Source: Diploscapter coronatus
Lineage: Eukaryota; Nematoda; Chromadorea; Rhabditida; Rhabditidae
Assembly (NCBI GenBank): GCA_964036155.1
Contig: OZ038423.1
Location: forward strand, 61,581,249 to 61,645,248
Direction: 5' to 3'
DNA length: 64,000 nt
In this document: piece by piece, positions 1 to 12,600 of the stretch
How positions within the stretch are numbered: position 1 is the first letter of the stretch
Layout: each line of letters starts with the position of its first letter
The notes under the pieces: generated by a model
Database searches by the model: none
Told to the model about the DNA's origin: nothing
Seen by the model: only the letters and a program-made list of their open reading frames with translations
Position numbers and translations under genes: made by a program

Positions 1-88
1 AATTGTTAGGTCAATGCATTTCGAAAAATAACCACTTCTTGAAACATTATTTTCAATGAAAAATATTTTTAAAAGGTTTTGGACTCAC

Positions 89-454
89 ACGAAGATGTTA
101 TTCATGAGTCTGAACCCGTGAGTGGACATTCCGACGACCATGACCTGTTCGGATTCCTTCATTTCGCGCGACATAAACGTCACTCGGGTTTTCTGCGTCA
201 AGTCCGAAGTTCCCATCGGCATGTCGTGGTATTGACCGATCAAACCTGATGTTTATTTTTCGCATTTTGGTGGTTTCAATAAATTTTGCGATTATTAGAT
301 GAATAGAATTTGGTGATTCTTAGTGTTTTCTTCAAAATTAAAAACAATTACCATCGTCTTTCTCTTCTTGGTCGCCGTTCTTCGATGACAACGGTCTGTA
401 ATTCCTTGCCAAAGCGCGTAATCGCCGTAAAACCAAACTCCGACTGGAATTCAT
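89..454 (-). CDS. NDUFAF3: NADH dehydrogenase complex I assembly factor 3 (5' part, runs off left edge)
   Basis: Two exons are visible: 352-454 and 89-245. The product starts MNSSRSLVLRRLRALARNY, an Arg/Ser-rich N-terminus without acids typical of a mitochondrial presequence. It continues with TSDLTQKTRVTFMSREMKES and a segment ending GFRLMNNIF, which follow the order of the NDUFAF3/DUF498 family (a QRTRISLL-like strand, then GFxINGxR). The family protein works with NDUFAF4 in early assembly of mitochondrial complex I. A trans-splice-type acceptor (TTTTTCCAG) abuts the ATG directly, which fixes the start. The rest of the domain lies beyond base 1, because position 88 is a GTGAGT donor. It is the last gene of a same-strand run with prx-14 and cpt-2. 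The family call rests on pattern recall, not alignment. Confidence 0.75.
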
Positions 455-906
455 CTGGAAAAATTCAATATTTATTTTCAAAAGTAAGAATTTTTAAAAG
501 CTCCTAGATACTGTTTACGGTATTTCAACCTTCAAGTGTACAGGTCTTCGCTAAATTCTCCAGTAATCTTTATTTTACAATCTAACAACTTCAATTCAAC
601 AAATTTACGATGGCACAGGATTTTTATAAGTGATTTTTAAAGGAATGTTGAGCAATTTCACGGAGTCGAATCGCATTTTTGGCAAGATATCACAATCTAC
701 CCAGATTTTCATGAAAATCTAACAAAATTTAATCAGAAACTAGGAAAACTAAATAGAACCTCTCAATTTACAATTTCAAAACTACCGAAAATCTTCACGA
801 TTTGTGGATAAAATTATTAAGATGATTATTATCGTATAAATTTCACGGATTGAAAAGAAAACTTACTTTCCCTGTAATTTTCGCTTTTTTCTCAAAATTT
901 CCACCC
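455..906. other. Spacer between prx-14 and NDUFAF3-like gene
   Basis: No coding exon is supported here on either strand. The sequence is AT-rich and must contain the prx-14 3' UTR. An AATAAA on the minus strand near 567-572 could be its poly(A) signal. The right-to-left end is a polypyrimidine-CAG acceptor touching the NDUFAF3 ATG at 454. The small plus-strand frame at 850-1035 is the antisense of the last prx-14 exon. Confidence 0.6.
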
Positions 907-3114
907 TTACACTTCAGTTCTTCTCTGTTCATCGACCTGCTCGAGCATTCCCTCGAGTTTCTCGGCGTCCTCTTCACTCAGCTGCTTCTTCTCTTCCTAA
1001 AATTTATAAGCTTGAAAAGTTCGCAACTTGGATAAATAACGTATAACATTGAGAGAGAAAACAGTAAAGTAGGAAAATATGTAGGGGGTCTTTTACAGAA
1101 GCTTTAGGGTTTATAACAAATAGAACTGTTTATTCCAATGTTGCGAAAAAAACCATTTCATTTTGTATAAAGCTTTCTACACTCGATAGGAAACTAGTTT
1201 TGCTTTCGCACAAATTTTCTCGAATTCTAATTTATCAACTCTACCTTGAAGTTGGCAGGCGGAGTCATGTAGCCGGCAGTCGCTGTGGTCGTCGTGCTCG
1301 ATGAGGGGACTGCCTGAAATGTTTCCATTGAATCTCGATTATATCGAAAACGAAAGAAAGGGTTTTTTTTCGAATTCTTCCTCCATTTCCAAATTCTTTG
1401 CAAACAGCGTTTGAACGAAATTGTTTTCGGATATAATGTGGAATGTTTCAAAAATGATTCATAAGGAAATACAAAAGTAAGATATCCTATATTGCTGTAA
1501 TAGAGGTTGTACAAACAAGATAGAAATAACCTGTTGCCAACTAGGGATCGTCGTCACAGCTGGAACCGTGATCGGTGCAAAATTGTTGTGGCTCAACATG
1601 AGGCTTTTGATCGTCGAAATTCCAGTCTAAATCAAACTTTAAAAAATTCCTAGTTTGTTGAAAAAAAAGCTCCAAATTTTGTAGTTTTTTTTTTAATGTT
1701 TCATCGCAAACTAATAAGGCAAATGAATTTTTAAAAGTCATGGACTTCCAAAAATGCATTAAAATACAGAAAAAAAAACCTCAATCTTTGACAAATCCGC
1801 ATCTCTGTTGCCAATCGTAAATAGAGTTCTCGAAATTTCCTGCTGTTGTTCGGCCAATTGCTGAGTGGTCTGCGAGACGCTGTCCATCACGAATTTCATC
1901 GAGTTTTGTAGCTCCGTCATTTGTTGCTCAAATTCATTTTTTGTTGTTGTAAATTTCAAAGAAAATAAAACAGTGAAGAAAAAACTTTAAATTTCGATTT
2001 TAGAAGTTTCCGATTAATAATTTTTAGCATTTTTATATTCGAATCTTTGTTATAAGAAATTTTAAGGAAAAATAAATACAATTTTGTAAAAATTGCAAAC
2101 AAGAGAACGCATTGTACCTGCAACTGCCTGATTTCTTCAGTAGCCGGATCAGGGATATCGAAGAATTTGGGCAAAATGTAGGATCGCAGAAATCGGTATC
2201 CAGCATACGAGATACTGCCGAGCACGACGGCCGTTTGCGCCATCGAAACGTATCTGAGAAAAGGACTTGTGAAGCTGTGTTGAAACGTGCGATAGAAACA
2301 GTCAAATATGTCGGCCAATATTTGTTCCTTTCACGGATTTCCAAAACTTGTATTCGCATAGGAAAATTTGTAAAATTCTAAAAAAGGCCTATTTTAGTGG
2401 GCTACTTGTTTTATTTCTCCCCGATTACGTATTCAACAAATTTCCAATAGATGCTTTCATGTATCAGAATCTTGAAACCTACTTATTCTGTTGAGGTTGC
2501 ATCGGGTAGGGATAGGGCAGTTGCTGTTGCCCTGCATAATTCATTGGCTGCACGCCTTCTAGTGGCTGGCTGACTGTCAATTCAGCCGCTGGGACCGAGT
2601 TGCGAGCTTCCTCGATTTCTTCCAGAGTTACTCCTCAAATTTTGTCTTTCTTCAAAAATCTCATTTTGATAAGAAAACTTTTCCTTTTGAACAAAAATCT
2701 AAAGATGAATCTATTCTCGCATCATTCATCGACTAATAAATAACAAATTTCGTTAATTAGATTTCTTTAAAAACCTTTTGTAGTATTTTTCAATTAGAGC
2801 AAGTTTCAATGAACTCATGAATAAAATCAAATTCGTAATCTTGATTATTGTAGAAAATGTATAACTATGTAGATACAACATCTAATAAAGTTTTGTTTGA
2901 AATCATTGACAGTTTATCATCTCGAGTTTTCGAAAACTCGAAACCTACATGAACACATTTTAACATTTTTGAAGAGCCTCTTACCTTTTCCCAGCAGGAA
3001 TTGCTTCTGCTCTTCGTAAGGCGTTTCTTTGACTTTGGGAGTAATCATGAACCGTCTCGCGGCAGCGACCATGTCCGGGCGAGTCGTCGTTTTGCCCGCC
3101 AGTTCATCGGTCAT
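907..3114 (-). CDS. prx-14: Peroxin 14 (peroxisomal docking protein)
   Basis: Seven exons (2985-3114, 2483-2633, 2118-2253, 1780-1926, 1531-1626, 1245-1313, 907-996) join in frame into 272 residues. The N-terminal Pex14 domain is clear: RPDMVAAARRFMITPKVKET then EEQKQFLLGKG and a LEEIEEA helix (about residues 10-55). This domain binds the PEX5 import receptor and PEX19. A Pro/Gln linker (YPYPMQPQQ) precedes one hydrophobic segment around residues 95-120 (YVSMAQTAVVLGSISYAGYR). A coiled coil with LQNSMKFVMDSVSQTTQQLA follows, then a Ser/Thr linker and an acidic, Lys-rich tail. This is the usual order for PEX14, which anchors the matrix-protein import docking complex in the peroxisome membrane. 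A TATTTTCAG acceptor lies one base before the ATG, suggesting trans-splicing. Exons 2 and 4 use TTTGAG acceptors instead of TTTCAG. It lies downstream of cpt-2 on the same strand. Confidence 0.93.
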
Positions 3115-3634
3115 TCTGAAAATATTTTTCTTTAATTTTTAATTCAAAGAATAAAAAAATCATGAAGGTAATGAAACTGGTTTGAAAACCAAGAAAATTA
3201 GAGTATCTAAAAACCTGGCAGCGTAAAACTTTATTCCGTAAAAGTATGTCCGTCGAAAAATGAAGATAAAAATTCGATAAAAACCCTTATTCATCATAGC
3301 CGATATACAGAGCAAATGTAAAGAATCTGGTTCATAAAATTTTGCAAGAAAAATCCTCTAAAATCCCTAGTTTCTATAATGTTAGTTCATTCGAATTTAT
3401 CACAAATCTGGGGTGGGACTCAAATAAAAATTACTCTGGCAGTAAACTAATTGACTGTCACAATAAATTTCTACTTGGGTCTTACTTCTGATAAAAAAAA
3501 TCTCTAAAAATCTACCTTGAAACTTGATCCAGGCTACGTTTTTGGTAAAAAGTGGAGATTTTAAAAGTGAATTTAAATAAAAATTGATAAATTTTAGAAA
3601 ATCGGTAAAATAATAAATCAAATTGCAACTTCCC
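3115..3634. other. Spacer between cpt-2 and prx-14
   Basis: About 520 bp of AT-rich sequence with no supportable exon. It should hold the cpt-2 3' UTR and the trans-splice acceptor of prx-14 (around 3116-3124 on the minus strand). The minus-strand frame at 3400-3621 has no family resemblance and was not accepted as coding. Confidence 0.6.
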
Positions 3635-6600
3635 TTAGGCTTCCTTGTATTTCTCCAAGTGTCCTTTTAAAATGTCGAGAGCCTTGTACAGCGAATTGGC
3701 GAATTCGTTCGCGTCTTTGTGATTCTGAACAAGTTGAATAAGTTTTATGAAAGTAGAAAAATGTGAGGAATTTTTCATAAATGAAAATAAGAAAAAACGT
3801 TTTGAATGAAACCACTGTCATCAAAAAGAATGAAAATATTGGAAATAGAGTCTCTCAAGTTCAAATATTATTTCGCAAAATCACTACATTTCCAATAGTA
3901 GTCATCGATTATCAAAGTTATAGCATAGTGTCGTCTAGTCGATAAACAATTGCTTATCAATGTGTAAAGGAAAAAAGAGAAAGAAAGAATATACAGCCTC
4001 ATTCACACTATGCAAGTAAAAATTGTCATTCTTGCAAAATTTTATTCCTCGAAAAAAAAATCTTTTCCCAAGATATTTTTTCTTTCTAAAACATATTGTT
4101 GCGCGTCTTTTCTCTAGAAAATCTCACTTTTCCAACGTTTTTCTCCCAAAAATATTTTAAATTTACCTTATTGCTCGAAATGACAGCTCCCAATTTCGAC
4201 CCCACCACGTTGTATCCGATTCCGAAACCGTCTGGCACAACTGGGCCGAATCCTAACATTTTTGAAAATTGTACAAAACAAAACTTTGAAAAATCACCTC
4301 CAAAAACGATGGTTTCCGTGGACAGGGTGGACGTGGAAAGGACGAAGTGGTTCATTCGATTGTAGCCGGGGCCCTGAAAAATCCAAATAATCGGAGATTA
4401 GATGCTTTTCGAATTAGTCAGGTTGAAATTGAATACCATAACAATGTTGGAGCAGTGAGCGTTAGAACATCTATAAAAACTAAAAATTACCTCGAAAAAT
4501 GCCGGGACAGGTTTTCCAAGCCGTCCGGCGGTGATTTTCAGACCCAGCAGGTGGCGATCGAAGCCATTTCCTGAAGTTCATGAAAAATTTCAATGTTTCG
4601 GTTTTTTATTTTCAAAAATGGTAAAAATGATAAAATTAAAAATTCCCCACCCATGGAGGCCTGCTTGACCAACTCGGTGTGCTGATTCGAGCAATTCTTC
4701 AGAAACTCTTTGATGTTCTCTATTTTGTGATCGACAATCGCAGAAGTCGCGTTTCTCGTAGCGGCTGTGGCTGATCTGAAAATTATGAAAATAGTCGGTC
4801 AAAATTTTGGAATAAACTATTATTGTCGTTCTTCTTTCTTTCATTAAATTTGACCTTAAAATGTAAAAAATATACTGAAATTTACAATAATTCATTTTTT
4901 ACCTCATGCACTCAGTCCGTCCCTTCAAGAACGCAGCTGTCGAGCAGGACTCATAGGTAGGAACGAACTCTTTGTACGTCGAATAGTAGGCGATCTAAAG
5001 TTCTTAAGATAAGTTTCAAACTTTCTTTAAATAATTAGTTGGAATTTCGATGCGATGAGTATATTATTCATTGCACATAGCATTAGCGCTTTATCAGAAA
5101 AGGAAGCCTGAAATATGGAATGTTTTCAAGAACTCCATAAATCGACATTCAAAATAAGCCAATTGTTATTTTGTATCTCCTCTGACGATATTCAGTCGGT
5201 TAAAATTCTCACATCGAAAATGCATAAAAACCAGAAGGAAACTTTAGTAAAATATTAACATCTCATGAATCCGAATTTTTACCTGAATGGCGAGTTGCAT
5301 AATAGAATCCGGCGAGAGTCTGGTCTTCTTGATCGTGTCCCTGTTCATTCCCGTGTATTCGACCGTTGCGAAATCCAGATCTTTGTTGGCCTCGACGTGC
5401 TTTTTCTGGGCCGCTTCGATCCGTTTCTTCATCGAATCATCCAGTTTGAACTCTGAATGTTCTTTTTTCTGATTTTTAGACGAAACCTTCACAGAATACC
5501 GATGCAAATTTTGAAACTTGTGCTAAAATTTCTAATCTTTATGAGAAATAGGAACTCACTGATTTCCTGAACCTGGCTCGGATCGAATTCCTTCGGTTTG
5601 TCGTCGGGAGAAACGAAATGATGCTTGTTGGTGTCTCTGAAACATAGACATTTAAAATAATGCAATGTGATCGTTTCCTGTTTCAAAAGTTATTTTGGTG
5701 TTTTAAGCCAATTATATCACCATGTATCGAACCTTCAAAATCTTGTTTTATATTCGAGGCTTTGCTGAAACCTAATTTACCCAAGCTTTTCAGAAACAGC
5801 CTATTCGATGTTTCAAATTATTTCAGTTATTTTTAAATCACCATACATAGAATCTCAAAAATTAGGTTACTATCTGAAAATTGCTTAAATCCTACTTGAA
5901 TGACTCCTCCATCAGCCTCAGCACAGCGACTCCATCGCCCCACGAATGTTCGAAATTGATCGTCGCTTGGCCGTTGCCTAAAATAACCTTCACTTTTGAA
6001 CCATTTTTTAAAAATAATTTATTGGGGAGAGTTAAGAAAAACAGAATAAAAATAGGTATGGGATGACTCGTGAAAATTCGCGGTGGTTCTCACAGTTCAA
6101 TTTTGTTACAAACCGCCCTAGACATAGAAAAATATTTCATTTTCCTTTATGGTCCTTTACATTTTTTAAGCTTACCATCAACTATCAACTGGAAACACTT
6201 GTCGAACCACCGGTTTGTCGCCGCATCTCCGATCAAAAGCGACTGGACTAACCTGAAAAAATACAGTTCAAGCGAATTTCATAAACAATCGTATTTGCTA
6301 TGCTTTGTTAAAATCAGTGTGAGAAGATTTTAACAACACACAACCTATTATAACTAAAGGTGCAGGGTTTACCATCGAAAATTTAATCGTTTTATTTTGT
6401 AAACGTGAATGATGTAGGTTCCATTCAAAATTGCGTTATTTCGAAGTTCCCGATAAATAGATTTGAGCAGAGGATTTTTACCGTTTATGGTCCTGCGTTT
6501 TGAGGTCATCCAAACAGAGCGCGAACAGAGCCCCGTCGATTTGCTTTAGACTCGCCAAGTTGTCCAGCTTCTCTAACTCTGCACGAGCTCCCGCCCAACT

Positions 6601-8803
6601 GTCACGGTCCAGGGAGGTTAGAGAGCCTGAAAATGTCTTGATTTGAGGCTAGAATTTTGATATAAGTTTCCAACTTTTCATAAAATGAGTTCTAAACAAA
6701 TATCGCGATTCCATTATGAGCAGAAATCTCTCAAATATTCTCCTTTATGAAAGAATAAAACATAATCGAGAAGATTTTCAAAATTCCTTTAAAACATTCA
6801 TAAAACAGTAGTCTTCTTTTTGAACATTGAAATGGGTTCAGAAATTTTTTAAAAAATATCACAAATTTCACAAATATACAAATTCCCACCGACGCACTCC
6901 TCCTGAGGCAGTTCCTTTCCAGTCGCCAGGATGTGCGCCATCGACGCGTGGACCTGTTCGGAGGGGAGGACGTTTCCTGAAGTGCTTCATAAAATTAAAA
7001 TTTTCCAAACAAAAAATCAAACCTTTCTCATCGAAGACTTTCACTGCGTAGATCCGACCTTTGTACAGAGCGATGAAGTGCTTCTGGGTGGAATCCTGAA
7101 ATTCGGATTTTAAACAAAATATTTTCCAATAAAAGATCAAAATGAACAAAAAGAACTCAAAATTAGTCGATAAAATTTATATTTAACGAGAAGTTGAAAA
7201 ATTTTTCAGAGAAGCCAAAGATAGTAACTCCAAAGATACAAACTGGGTTGGCTACCAGGAGAAGTCAACTTTAAAATTTAGTCTTTGGCTAGATAAAAAT
7301 CACTCGCATTGTAAAGCATGTCTTTTTCCTTCTTTGGGATTCTCGTTCCATTGAACAGGGATTTGTACTGACTCATGTCGAGAGGGAAGGCTTTGAACGC
7401 GACCGCACCGAACCAGGACAGGCTTTCGGGGAGGTTTCTGAAAAAACAAAAAATTCTTTCATTTTTAGATTTTTCCTTCTCAACCACTCATAAAATAGTA
7501 AAGTTTATCTATTTTCGTACTACTTCATTAATCAAATTTGAGATTTTTCATACAAAACTCAATTGGGTCATTGACAGAGTAAAAACTAACAAGTTTATCG
7601 AAGATTTTGAAACGTACTTGCAAACGGCCCTGAACAGCTGAGTGTCGGACTTCTTGGGGTTCATGTGGAATACTTCCGGGGCGAGGATGTTCGCGTCGAG
7701 AGCGCGTTTGAAGCGAGCGTACGAAATCGCGAAGTTCACCGAGCGGGTCAACTGAAACATCATCATATACTTAAACTTGAATATGTATGTTTCAGAAACC
7801 GAGTATCTTTGAGACTGTAAAGCAGCGTTTCAATCTCTACTTGGTTTCAGCGAAATTGTTACGATACCAAACGACAACTAAAGTACAATTTACCTGATGA
7901 TTGTACCTCTGATCAGGATCTGGAGCGTACATCATGAAGGGGTTGTAGCTGACCGCGACGGGCACTCGAGCTCTCAGGTAAATGTCGAACCAGGGCTCGG
8001 AAATGTAGCTCGACTCCTTGTGCTTTTGATCGTACGCAATCAGCGCCTCTTGAAGTTCTGCAAACCCCGTTTTTTTCCGAATAAGCGATGTTTCACGCAG
8101 TAAATATCAGGAATTCATGAAATGGAGCGACAGTAATTCTGGAACTAGCACGTGAATAGAAAATCTCGCATTATTTCTATCGAAATAAATGCGTTTCAGA
8201 AAGTAGCACATAGTGAGCAGATAAGAGGATAATGTACTGTAAGAAATGAAAAATGGCAACTTTCGTTTTTTTCAAGACTTCTTGTATACGATGTTTCAGG
8301 AAAACTGCATGAAGAATTGGATCAATTGTACATAAAACGGGTAAGAAATCTTGAAATAAAAATCGTTTTAAAAAATGAAACCTTTTCCCTCGTTCTTTTC
8401 GAACTCCTTGATAGCTTGCTGGGTTTCGTTGAACATTTCTTCGCTCAGCGCGACTTTTGCCGAGGCTAAATATCTGAAATTTAAAAATTCTTTTTTTTTC
8501 GAACGTTTCCATTTTTTTTCAGAAATTTGTATTTTTTACCTCTCAACAGACATTTCCAGCTTCGGGATTGGCAGGCGACGCAGCGATTTCTGGAAGTGGT
8601 ACGTGGGAATTTCGGACTTCTGTAGAAATTGATACGCATCGCCGGTCAGATTGTGGGTGCTGAAAATTATTCTCTAAAACTTTGCCATTTCAAAAATTTA
8701 ATTTTCAAGTTTTTTTCTAAAAATTTAAAAATTCCCACGTTCTCGTTCGCTGCTTCGCGAATCCGACCGATGCCTGCAGCAGTTCCCGACGCGAGTGCCA
8801 CAT
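3635..8803 (-). CDS. cpt-2: Carnitine O-palmitoyltransferase 2, mitochondrial
   Basis: Nineteen exons join in frame to 654 residues, the usual CPT2 length. In order they are 8739-8803, 8540-8659, 8382-8473, 7894-8057, 7618-7751, 7308-7437, 7023-7095, 6890-6976, 6482-6626, 6176-6252, 5896-5977, 5560-5636, 5283-5452, 4903-4994, 4651-4775, 4491-4570, 4298-4373, 4167-4252 and 3635-3724. The start [19 protein letters not shown] is a basic mitochondrial presequence, followed by the family landmark [16 protein letters not shown]. The catalytic His is in [14 protein letters not shown] (His373). The carnitine-site Ser-Thr-Ser occurs in FVLSTSTLS and the C-terminal GFGIGYN motif is present. The enzyme regenerates acyl-CoA from acylcarnitine on the matrix side of the inner membrane for beta-oxidation. 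The exon ending at 7308 must use a GC donor. The acceptor AACTTCAG lies 17 nt before the ATG. Confidence 0.95.
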
Positions 8804-9609
8804 TTTCCGTCGGTTTTACCCTGAAGTTAAAAAAAGAAGTAAAATTTCAAAGAAAATAAAAGCTTCGAGAAAAATAAAAGGATTGCAATTTTGTGTAGGC
8901 TACACTCTAGCGAAATTTTTGAAGGAGAAAGGGTGCAAGTTCACTTGGGTTGGTGTTTGAAAGAAATAGTTGATAAAAATGAGTTTTCATATACAAATTT
9001 TGAAAGAAAATGACTTTCAAGGATTTTAGAATGAAAGTTGGAAATTCCGAGTGAATCGAACCTTGCACAAAAATAAAAAATAATAATTGAAACCGACTTT
9101 TAACGGTTTTAAAAGTTCTGAAAATTGCCTTTGCTAGAAATCCAAATCTTTATCACAGACATCAATGGAAAGTCGAAAATGCAGTACCCCCAGAGCAAAT
9201 AAAAATACGATATTTTTCACAGAAAGCTGACATAAATAAATTACCACTTTGGCTCATTCTTTACAAAAATGACTTTCTAAAGCCCTAGCTCCTAATCTAT
9301 AGAAAAGCAAAGAAAAGGAGGGAAGAAAAATTCCCGAGAATTAGAAATTACCCATTTTCGTGAAAAAAATTGTAAAAATACATCTTAACTCATTTTAGAT
9401 TTTTTGGTTTTCTCAGCTTGAAACTGACTTATCGGCAGCTTCGACCCTTTTTCGCTTTTGTCGAATTTTTTGAAACTAATTATCTGGCTTTTTCAAACTT
9501 TCTCCCAAAAATCAAGAAACGAGCCAAAAACCGATAAATCTACGAAAAAAACCGAAATGAAAATTTGCAAATGATTTAAATTTTTAAAAAATCAATAAAT
9601 TATTTTTTT
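8804..9609. other. Spacer between mogs-1 and cpt-2
   Basis: Roughly 800 bp, very AT-rich, with no exon I can support. It contains the cpt-2 trans-splice acceptor and 17-nt leader (8804-8823) and presumably the mogs-1 3' UTR. No repeat or RNA structure was recognised. Confidence 0.6.
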
Positions 9610-12600
9610 TTATGTTTCGAGTTGATCGCTCATGATGAGGAGGACGAGGGAGCTCCATCCGGTCATCGGCCAAGTGCCCCGCCCTTTTCCCGTCTGATCA
9701 TCGTAGTTCTCCCACAACGTGCCAGTCTCGTTGAATTGCTGAAATCATTTTTTGTTGTTGAAAATAGCTTGAAATATCTCTAGCAATTTATTGATAGCTG
9801 AAAGTTTTAGGTAGTCTGATGTGAAGTTGATAAGTCCTTAAAAGAAATATGAGATTTAAAGAGAAACATTTTAAATACGTTTCGTGGAATTCTGAAAATG
9901 GATAGTAAATTTCCTCGTCAATGGAAATATTAGAAGGAGGAAAGGTCAAACACTTTACTGTTTCAAATACGTTGTAGAGTTTCTTCTTATAAGATCTCTT
10001 TCAAATCTAACAGTTTGTAGGCGAACATATAGAACAGTTGAAAATTTAAACTAACAATCTACCTTAGCCATATTGTTGACGACGTTCGTTTTAAGTTCCT
10101 GGAAAATGGTTGCAGCCTGTGCTCTGTGCGGTCCTTCGATGTTCGAGTAGTGCTTCAAAGCGGACAGGACCAAGTAGTTCATGTTAATCCACACGTAGCT
10201 GGAAATTCACCTTTTCAAAATTCTGGCATTTTTAAACATTTTTTTTTCAAGGATTAAGTTCTTGTTTACTTATTTTGACCTTTTTCAACAATTTCTATAA
10301 TTTTTTCCAGGATCTAGAGTTTCCTTTTAATTTAGCGTTTTCTTGGAAAAATAATCATTTTCTTTCGAAATCCTACCCCCTCCAGTACGGCGGATCGTGC
10401 TCCGTGTTTCTCGCCTCATAGTAGGGCGACTTTCTCGACAGCGACCTCAGTCCGTATTTCGACCAGAGTTCCTGAAAATTGACTCAATTTTTCAAAAAAT
10501 CACATAAGTTTCGACCATTTAACAAAATGAGTTGAAGTTTCAAAATGATTGGTAGAATAAGACATCTAAAAAATTAAGAAAAAGATAAGTTTCAAGAATT
10601 TGATCAAATCAAATCGTGTTAAAAAGTGATAGCTTAAAAACATAGAGGAAAATCTCTAGCCTCCGGATCGCGTATCCTCTTCAGTGTGATTCCCAGATAG
10701 TCCGAATCTGCCGGGAGTAATCTTAAAATCAGTGGGAATAAATTGTTGTAGCCGAAAGAGTTCGCCACCAGGCCCAATTTCGGCTGTTCAACCACCTCTC
10801 TGAAAAATAGTGTTCAAAGCAAATTTTCGAGAAAAAATACCTGGTCCAATAAACTCGTCCCTCTCTATCCTGGCGCTTCGTCAAATGGACTTTTCTGCTG
10901 TGCAGTCCATAGTCGAAAAAGCCCTGAAAATAAAGTCCAAGAAAAGGAGGTATTGTGTTAAGAAAAGTGAAAAAATAGCATGAAAAGCTATGTTTTGACT
11001 TATTTCAATCGATCATATTTCGTTAAAAAATCATTTTCTAAGAGTTGAAAATATCCCCCACCTTCTCTCGTTCATCCCAGTGCAGTTTGGCGAGATCGTC
11101 GATGTTCGCCAATTTCTCTGCCTCGTTTTTGTAGCTCTTTCCATTCGCCTCCTCGCCCCCAATCGATTCGGAAAGACCGGCCAAAGTGCGCGCTCCCAAT
11201 GCCAGCCAGCAGCGCAGATCCAGGTGATATTCCTGAAATTCATTTGCATTTCTTTTTTAATATTGCCAATTCTTTGGTTCGAAATCGGATTGTTATGCTT
11301 CAAAATTTTGATAAGTCCAACAAAAAAGCAACTTGGATGGTAGATAGATATAGTTAGTAGACAAATCTTCAAAATATTCATCTGAAAAGGAAACAAACAA
11401 GTTTAGAAGACTTCAGTTTTCAAAAGATATGTTTCAAGAGCATCCGAAATTCAAATTTATTTCGGAAAAGCTGCTGATAAAAACTACTAGAATCATAAAA
11501 TTCGTGAAATAAATCTTCTAAAAAATTACAAACCTGATTGCTCGGGTGCGATGCTCTCGGATAGTCGTCGAAGCCGGACGCCAGCGTTTTCGGGTTGAGC
11601 TCAGTTTGAATCGTCGAGTTTCTGCCGCGCCATCTGAAGATTCAGGTATTATTCAAACCTCGAAAAGAGCAAAATTCAAGATATAGAAGACACGTCATTA
11701 ATCGAGAAGACTTTGCTACAATACTTTGAAAATCACGTGATTCTAGAAAAATGGATGGCAGTAGAATATTCGAAAATCATTTTTCAAATTGTCTAATCCG
11801 TAATTTCTAGATCATTCTAATTTTTACCTGTATGTTCCTGTCTTCGGTCCGGACTGCGACGTCTTCAGCCAATTGTACCATCGCTCGAGTCGTTTATAGA
11901 TTTTCTTCAGAAGCGGTTGATTTTCTTCCAGGAACTGCAAATTCGACCTTTTCAAATTAAAGCTCTTGAACAAATACCGTTTTGTTCTGAATCAGCCTCT
12001 CGACGACGTAGAACATGCTAGGCGGGTTGGCGACGTTCGTTCGCTGGAGCACGAATTCGGGGGGAACCTAATTTTTTTATTTTGAAATAATTGAAACTTT
12101 TCCTAATTTTCAATATTCCCAACAAAACAAAAGATTTAAATTTTTTAAAAATACCCTCGCCTCAGCCTCTTCACCCAGAATCATCTCCCTCGGAATCCAC
12201 CCGCTTTCCTCCATCACATTCATCCAACTCGTGAGGATCTGAATTTTATTTTTGGGACGGGTATTAATCGTTAGTGATGCGAGTTTGATAATTTTCACTT
12301 TATACAAATTTTGAAATTTGATTTTTTTCTCATTTCTTTTCTAATTTTCGAAACGTGTGAATATCGTTAACGAAAGACCTTTAAGATGCGATATTTAGCC
12401 TATTGCTGAAGCCTATGTTAAATGTTAGAGTTCACCCTCAGAATATAAACCATGTTTGTAGATTGTAAAACGCGCAAGCATCGTTATCGTTAACATTCAA
12501 AAGATTTCAATGCATCATTTATGATTTGTTCAACTTGCAAAAAATAGGCAAATCGAATAGTTGTGTTGAAAGTGTCTAAAGTTGAGAGAATTTGCGCGAA

